Assembly (NCBI GenBank): GCA_025963725.1 | Contig: JAOQAE010000004.1 | Coordinates: 62,001-126,000, forward strand | DNA length: 64,000 nt | Direction: 5' to 3' | Source of the DNA: Bacteroidota bacterium | GTDB lineage: Bacteria > Bacteroidota > Bacteroidia > 2-12-FULL-35-15 | Shown here: in pieces, positions 60,340 to 64,000 of the stretch | Numbering within the stretch: position 1 is the stretch's first letter | Layout: every line of letters starts with the position of its first letter | Made by a program: the position numbers and the translations under genes | Notes under the pieces: model-generated | The model's database searches: none | The model's input: the letters and a program-made list of their open reading frames with translations, nothing else | What the model was told of the DNA's origin: nothing

Positions 60340-62265
60340 TTATTTTTTGATGTCCTTATTGTTGTGACCATCATCCTCCTTCTTTGTCGCATCTATCATC
60401 TCCATCAGCTTTAATCCCAGCAATCCGTTCATCGGGTTTGCTTCCCCGCCGCTGCCATTGATCAGCACTTCCGGGATGATCTTGATCTTGCCCTTGCCGA
60501 TCTCTTCCGTGATCTTGTACTTCGTGAAGTTGTCGCCACCCATAGCGCTTACTGCCAGCTGGTAAGCTTCTGCGGTTGATTTACCGATCGCGAGGATCTT
60601 GCCTGCTTCCGCATTACCGGTCACCGCGATCTTCTCCGCATCGGCATTCGCGTTTAATTTTGTTGCTTCCGAATCGGCCTGTGCTTTGAAGCGTGTCGCT
60701 TCCGCCGATGCATGTGCGCGCATCTTGATGGTTTCCGCTTCGGCCTGCACCTGTAATTTAATGCTTGTTGCATCTCCTTCCGCTTTCTTCACGGTTGCGT
60801 TTGCAGTGCGCTCCGCGATCTCCACGCTTTGCTGCGCCTTCACGATCTCCTTCTGCATGTCGGCAATAGCGGTTTCCTTTTCAACGCCCTGGCGCTTTTC
60901 CTGCGCTTTTTTCTGCGTTTCAAATGTCAGCTCTTCTTCCTGCGCTATTTTACGGTCGGTGAGCGTTTTCATCAGCGATGCAGGCGGAACGATATCGCCG
61001 ATGAGGGTATCCACCGCGTTTACATTGTATTGCTCCAGCACTTTGGAAATGTGCTCCTTTGCCGATTGCTGGCGCTCTTTACGGGTGCCGAGGAAAGAGA
61101 TCACATCGCTGTCCTGCGCGGAGTTCCTGAAATAGTTACCGATAGTGGGCTCCAGCACCTGCGATACAAGGTTGTTCATGTTCCCGAAGCGTGCGATCAC
61201 TTTCGGAGCTTCCGTGGATGGAATGTGGATGATCTGTGCCACGTCGAGGTTGAAAGGGAAACCATCCTTTGAGCGCACGGTGATCGTGGAAAGATTTTTA
61301 TCGAGGCTGTGCGATTCGCTGCGTGCATTCGCCCAGTTGAGCACGAGGTTGGTGGTAGGCACCAGCTCCACTTTCATGATGTATTTGTTGATCGGGTATT
61401 TCCCCGGGCCGTAAGGCTCATTCCAAACGCCCTTGTGGCCTTTTTCGAAAATATTGCCATGCTTGAACTCGCTTCCGCTGGTATCTTTTCCTTCTAACCC
61501 AATGTAAGAAATTACCACGCCCACATGCCCGATCGGGATCTCCGTCATCGGGATCTCTTCGATCTGCACCGCCCATGGATTAATGTTGTATGAACCTGCC
61601 AGAACGATCTGCGGCTGCAAGCCCCTGTTACCGGAATTCCTGAGGAAGTGGTCAAAATCCTGGAAGTTGTTGTGCCCGTCGATGTATTTACCCGCGATCT
61701 GTCCGCCTTCGATCGGTGTTCCGTCGAGTGTGGTCACGATCCCCACCATGCTTTCGTGGATCTGCACCATGTCCACTTCGCTTACGGTGAACAGCAGGGT
61801 ATTGATCCTGTACGAACCTGCTGTGATGTATGCAGCCTGGCGGCCTTTCTGTCCGCCGCCGTTGAGGAATTTATCCGCATCCTGGAAATTATCGCATTCC
61901 ACCTTGCGGCCGAGGATCGCTCCTGTCGGGATCTCCGCGCCGTCCTTTGCAAGCACCAGACCGATCTTTCCCTGCGGAATGATGATGAAAGGCTGGCGGG
62001 TAATGTCGTACTGCCATACCCACATCCCGAAATAGAGGCCGGGAGCAAGTGTCCTTGCCTGGAATCCCGCCTCGCCTTTGGTTGCCACCATGCGGCTGTC
62101 GGTTAACTCTTTGTTCTCACCAAAGAGGACGAATTTTTTTGTTACAAGACCGATGCGGTCTTCCGGGATAATGACCATGCCGAATAAAAGGCGAAGGATC
62201 ACTTTGTAAAGCAGGATCAATAGGACGAGCAGCAGGAGCCACCAATAGCTTTCGAGAAATTCCAT
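60340..62265 (-). CDS. SPFH/Band 7 domain protein, flotillin-like
   Basis: A 641-residue protein starting at ATG 62265 (MEFLESYWW). One N-terminal transmembrane helix (about 8-30) precedes tandem SPFH-like regions (about 35-400) with repeated blocks IIPQGKIGLVLAKDG and AGSYRINTLLFTVSEVD. A long Ala/Glu-rich coiled coil (about 440-590, QAEAETIKMRAHASAEATR) follows. Flotillin-like proteins scaffold membrane microdomains; the exact role here is unknown. The frame is open upstream without family similarity. A TACCTTTG element lies 45 bp upstream of the ATG. Confidence 0.88.
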   Translation of the reverse strand: MEFLESYWWLLLLVLLILLYKVILRLLFGMVIIPEDRIGLVTKKFVLFGENKELTDSRMVATKGEAGFQARTLAPGLYFGMWVWQYDITRQPFIIIPQGKIGLVLAKDGAEIPTGAILGRKVECDNFQDADKFLNGGGQKGRQAAYITAGSYRINTLLFTVSEVDMVQIHESMVGIVTTLDGTPIEGGQIAGKYIDGHNNFQDFDHFLRNSGNRGLQPQIVLAGSYNINPWAVQIEEIPMTEIPIGHVGVVISYIGLEGKDTSGSEFKHGNIFEKGHKGVWNEPYGPGKYPINKYIMKVELVPTTNLVLNWANARSESHSLDKNLSTITVRSKDGFPFNLDVAQIIHIPSTEAPKVIARFGNMNNLVSQVLEPTIGNYFRNSAQDSDVISFLGTRKERQQSAKEHISKVLEQYNVNAVDTLIGDIVPPASLMKTLTDRKIAQEEELTFETQKKAQEKRQGVEKETAIADMQKEIVKAQQSVEIAERTANATVKKAEGDATSIKLQVQAEAETIKMRAHASAEATRFKAQADSEATKLNANADAEKIAVTGNAEAGKILAIGKSTAEAYQLAVSAMGGDNFTKYKITEEIGKGKIKIIPEVLINGSGGEANPMNGLLGLKLMEMIDATKKEDDGHNNKDIKK

Positions 62266-62309
62266 AAGAAGGGTTTTTTGTTTGAGTTCTGTGTAGTAAA
62301 AATACGGGG

Positions 62310-62317
62310 CAAAGGTA
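62310..62317 (-). promoter_or_regulatory. Candidate -7 element for the SPFH gene
   Basis: TACCTTTG on the minus strand, 45 bp before the ATG at 62265, supports the shorter start. No good -33 match is seen. Confidence 0.45.
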
Positions 62318-62426
62318 GAGCGATTTCCTGCAGGGGCAGAAAAGCGCGGGTTGATAATATGCACAACATATCAACCGCAGAGCAGCAGTTTTGACAGGAA
62401 ATGTCAGGTCAAGGTCTCTGAAATCC

Positions 62427-63680
62427 TTAGTGATTTACGTTCTTTACTTCTTCAGGATTGTGCTTGTGCTTGAAGAATATGGCAAATGCAACCGTGATCA
62501 CCAGTGCATAGAGAGAAAAGCAGAGCCAGATGGAATGCCAGTCCATTACGCCGCCCTTGCTGAAATACTTATCGATGAGGATCCCGCTGACCTTCGCGCC
62601 CAGTACAGCGCCGAAGCCGTTGGTGATCAGCATGAAAAGCCCCTGTGCGCTGGAGCGGATCTTGGGGTCGGTGGTTGTTTCAATGAAGAGCGAGCCGGAA
62701 ATGTTAAAGAAATCGAAAGCCATTCCATATACAATGCAGGAAAGGATGATCATCCAGAGGCCGCCTGCCGGATCGCCATAAGCGAACAGCCCGAAGCGCA
62801 GCACCCAGGCCAGCATCGCAAACAGCATCACCTGCTTGATACCGAAGCGTTTCAGGAAAAAGGGGATCGCGAGGATAAACAGTGTTTCCGAGATCTGCGA
62901 GATAGACATGATAATGGTGGAATACTTTACTACAAAGGAATCTGCATACTCCGGGATGCTCTCGAAATTGGAAAGGAAACGGTCGCCGTACATGTTGGTG
63001 AGTTGCAGGGCGGCTCCAAGGAACATGGAGAATGTAAAGAATAAGGCTATCTTATAGTTGGCGAACAGCTTAAAAGCATCCAGTCCGAGTTTCTGCGCAA
63101 AGGTGGAGTTCTCGGAAATGAGCTTTGGCGGCGGACATTTGGGCAGGGTAAAGGAATAGATCCCGAGCGCGATGGCTGCCGCCGCTGAAATGTAGAACAT
63201 GTTTGCGGATGCCTTGTTTCCTGTAAGGTTGGTGGTCCACATGGCCGCAATAAAGCCTACGGTGCCCCAAACGCGGATCGGCGGGAACACCTTTACAACA
63301 TCGTAATTATTATCCTTTAAAATGCGGTAGGCAATGGAGTTGGAAAGGGAAATGGTGGGCATATAGCACATCATTGCCATGAAAATGACCCAGAAAAATG
63401 AGCGGGTGGTTTCTACCTGAGGAATGCAGATCAGCACAATGCCTCCTAATATGTGCAGGATCCCGTAAAGCTTTTCAGCGTTGATCCATTTGTCGGCAAT
63501 GATGCCGGTAAGGGCAGGCATGAGAATGGAAGAGTAGCCAAGTGTAGCGAAGATATCACCGAAGTCGTCGCTGCTCCATTGTTTTGTTGCAAACCAATAA
63601 TTCCCAACGGTGATCAGCCAGGCCCCCCAGGTAAAGAACTGGAGGAAACTCATTAAGGTGAGGCGGCTCTTTATGTTCAT
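62427..63680 (-). CDS. MFS transporter, nucleoside:H+ symporter (NupG-like)
   Basis: A 417-residue inner-membrane protein with 12 transmembrane helices and the NHS-family opening LMSFLQFFTWGAWLITVGNY. Conserved blocks GIIADKWINAEK, PTISLSNSIAYR and PIRVWGTVGFI are shared with NupG/XapB-type nucleoside importers. It probably brings nucleosides into the cell by proton symport; the substrate is inferred from the family. It is 27 bp downstream of the nuclease-domain gene at the window edge. Confidence 0.88.
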   Translation of the reverse strand: MNIKSRLTLMSFLQFFTWGAWLITVGNYWFATKQWSSDDFGDIFATLGYSSILMPALTGIIADKWINAEKLYGILHILGGIVLICIPQVETTRSFFWVIFMAMMCYMPTISLSNSIAYRILKDNNYDVVKVFPPIRVWGTVGFIAAMWTTNLTGNKASANMFYISAAAAIALGIYSFTLPKCPPPKLISENSTFAQKLGLDAFKLFANYKIALFFTFSMFLGAALQLTNMYGDRFLSNFESIPEYADSFVVKYSTIIMSISQISETLFILAIPFFLKRFGIKQVMLFAMLAWVLRFGLFAYGDPAGGLWMIILSCIVYGMAFDFFNISGSLFIETTTDPKIRSSAQGLFMLITNGFGAVLGAKVSGILIDKYFSKGGVMDWHSIWLCFSLYALVITVAFAIFFKHKHNPEEVKNVNH

Positions 63681-63707
63681 AGCGTTCTTGTGAAAAGATG
63701 CGCTAAT

Positions 63708-64000
63708 CTACGACTTTTTCCGGTTGTTTATTTCATCGCGGATGCGGGAGGCTTTTTCATAATCCTCGTCGGCCAAGGCTGCATCAAGCAATTGCTTCAG
63801 CTCTTCCGTGGATTTTTTCAGGTAGTCGTTCACATCGGCTTCCACGAGGTCGTCCATCTCACCGCTTTCTCCGGCGGCATTAATGGCTTCATCATCGAGG
63901 ATGATGCCGGCCTGTGACAATATGAATTCGTAGGTATTGATCGGGCAGTTGAACCTGACGGCAACTGCAATGGCATCGGAAGTACGGGCATCTATCTCCA
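63708..64000 (-). CDS. Bifunctional nuclease-family protein (DUF151), 3' part, with UVR motif
   Basis: The frame is open to the window edge and ends with TAG at 63710-63708. Read from the edge it gives EIDARTSDAIAVAVRFNCPI, the conserved end of the BFN/DUF151 domain. An acidic linker and a C-terminal UVR/UvrB-UvrC-like helical motif (ADEDYEKASRIRDEINNRKKS region, final 30 residues) follow. The family has been reported to have RNase and DNase activity. The internal ATG at 63920 is not the start, since conserved sequence continues upstream. Confidence 0.88.
   Translation of the reverse strand, partial: EIDARTSDAIAVAVRFNCPINTYEFILSQAGIILDDEAINAAGESGEMDDLVEADVNDYLKKSTEELKQLLDAALADEDYEKASRIRDEINNRKKS

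Overview
The window looks like one contiguous chromosomal segment of a Bacteroidota bacterium; I cannot fix the order, though the gene mix would suit a Chitinophagales- or Cytophagales-like lineage. The evidence is several proteins with C-terminal type IX secretion (T9SS) sorting domains, a GldM gene, Y_Y_Y-type two-component propeller sensors, TAnnTTTG promoter elements, poor Shine-Dalgarno signals, and many lipoproteins and WG, TPR and Ig-like repeat proteins. There are no rRNA or tRNA genes, transposases, phage genes or CRISPR arrays that I can support.

Layout. 1-5687: the end of a plus-strand gene, then minus-strand genes for a T9SS YCF48-repeat protein, a GT-C-like membrane protein with TPRs, a scramblase-like protein, a ZIP metal transporter and a methyltransferase. 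5767-15408 (plus) is a signalling block: a membrane-anchored SpoIIE/PP2C phosphatase, a 1100-residue propeller-Y_Y_Y-PP2C fusion, a lipoprotein, then SiaB-like kinase and SiaC-like phosphoprotein genes and a WG-repeat protein. 15413-25255 (minus): a LytTR regulator with its propeller histidine kinase, a TerB-ABCG transporter fusion, two small exported proteins and a T9SS protein. 25392-32000 (plus) is mostly housekeeping: a THUMP RNA methyltransferase, pfkA, a DUF218 protein and priA. 32002-50598 (minus): a Crp-ClC pair, a DUF2007 protein, a solitary gldM, a second propeller-PP2C fusion, a giant T9SS repeat protein, a SUMF1-like protein, and an amidase, TPR histidine kinase and LuxR regulator operon. 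50677-64000: arfB, a pseudouridine synthase, panB, a DUF4249-like lipoprotein, dnaK, a T9SS endonuclease, a VOC lipoprotein, a lipoprotein with folA and thyA, an SPFH protein, a nucleoside-type MFS transporter and the end of a bifunctional nuclease gene.

How the genes fit together. The strongest theme is signal transduction. Three PP2C phosphatases, two of them wired to periplasmic propeller sensors, sit in the same window as a SiaB/SiaC partner-switch pair, and two of the three are just upstream of that pair. Propeller sensors are also coupled to a LytS-type histidine kinase here, so the same input module drives two kinds of output. The second theme is the T9SS: one core component and four probable cargo proteins. 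The most unexpected non-coding signal is a 47-bp bipartite motif, 37 of 47 bases identical, found once upstream of gldM and once upstream of the SUMF1-like gene. Several families of dispersed intergenic hairpins also recur across the window.
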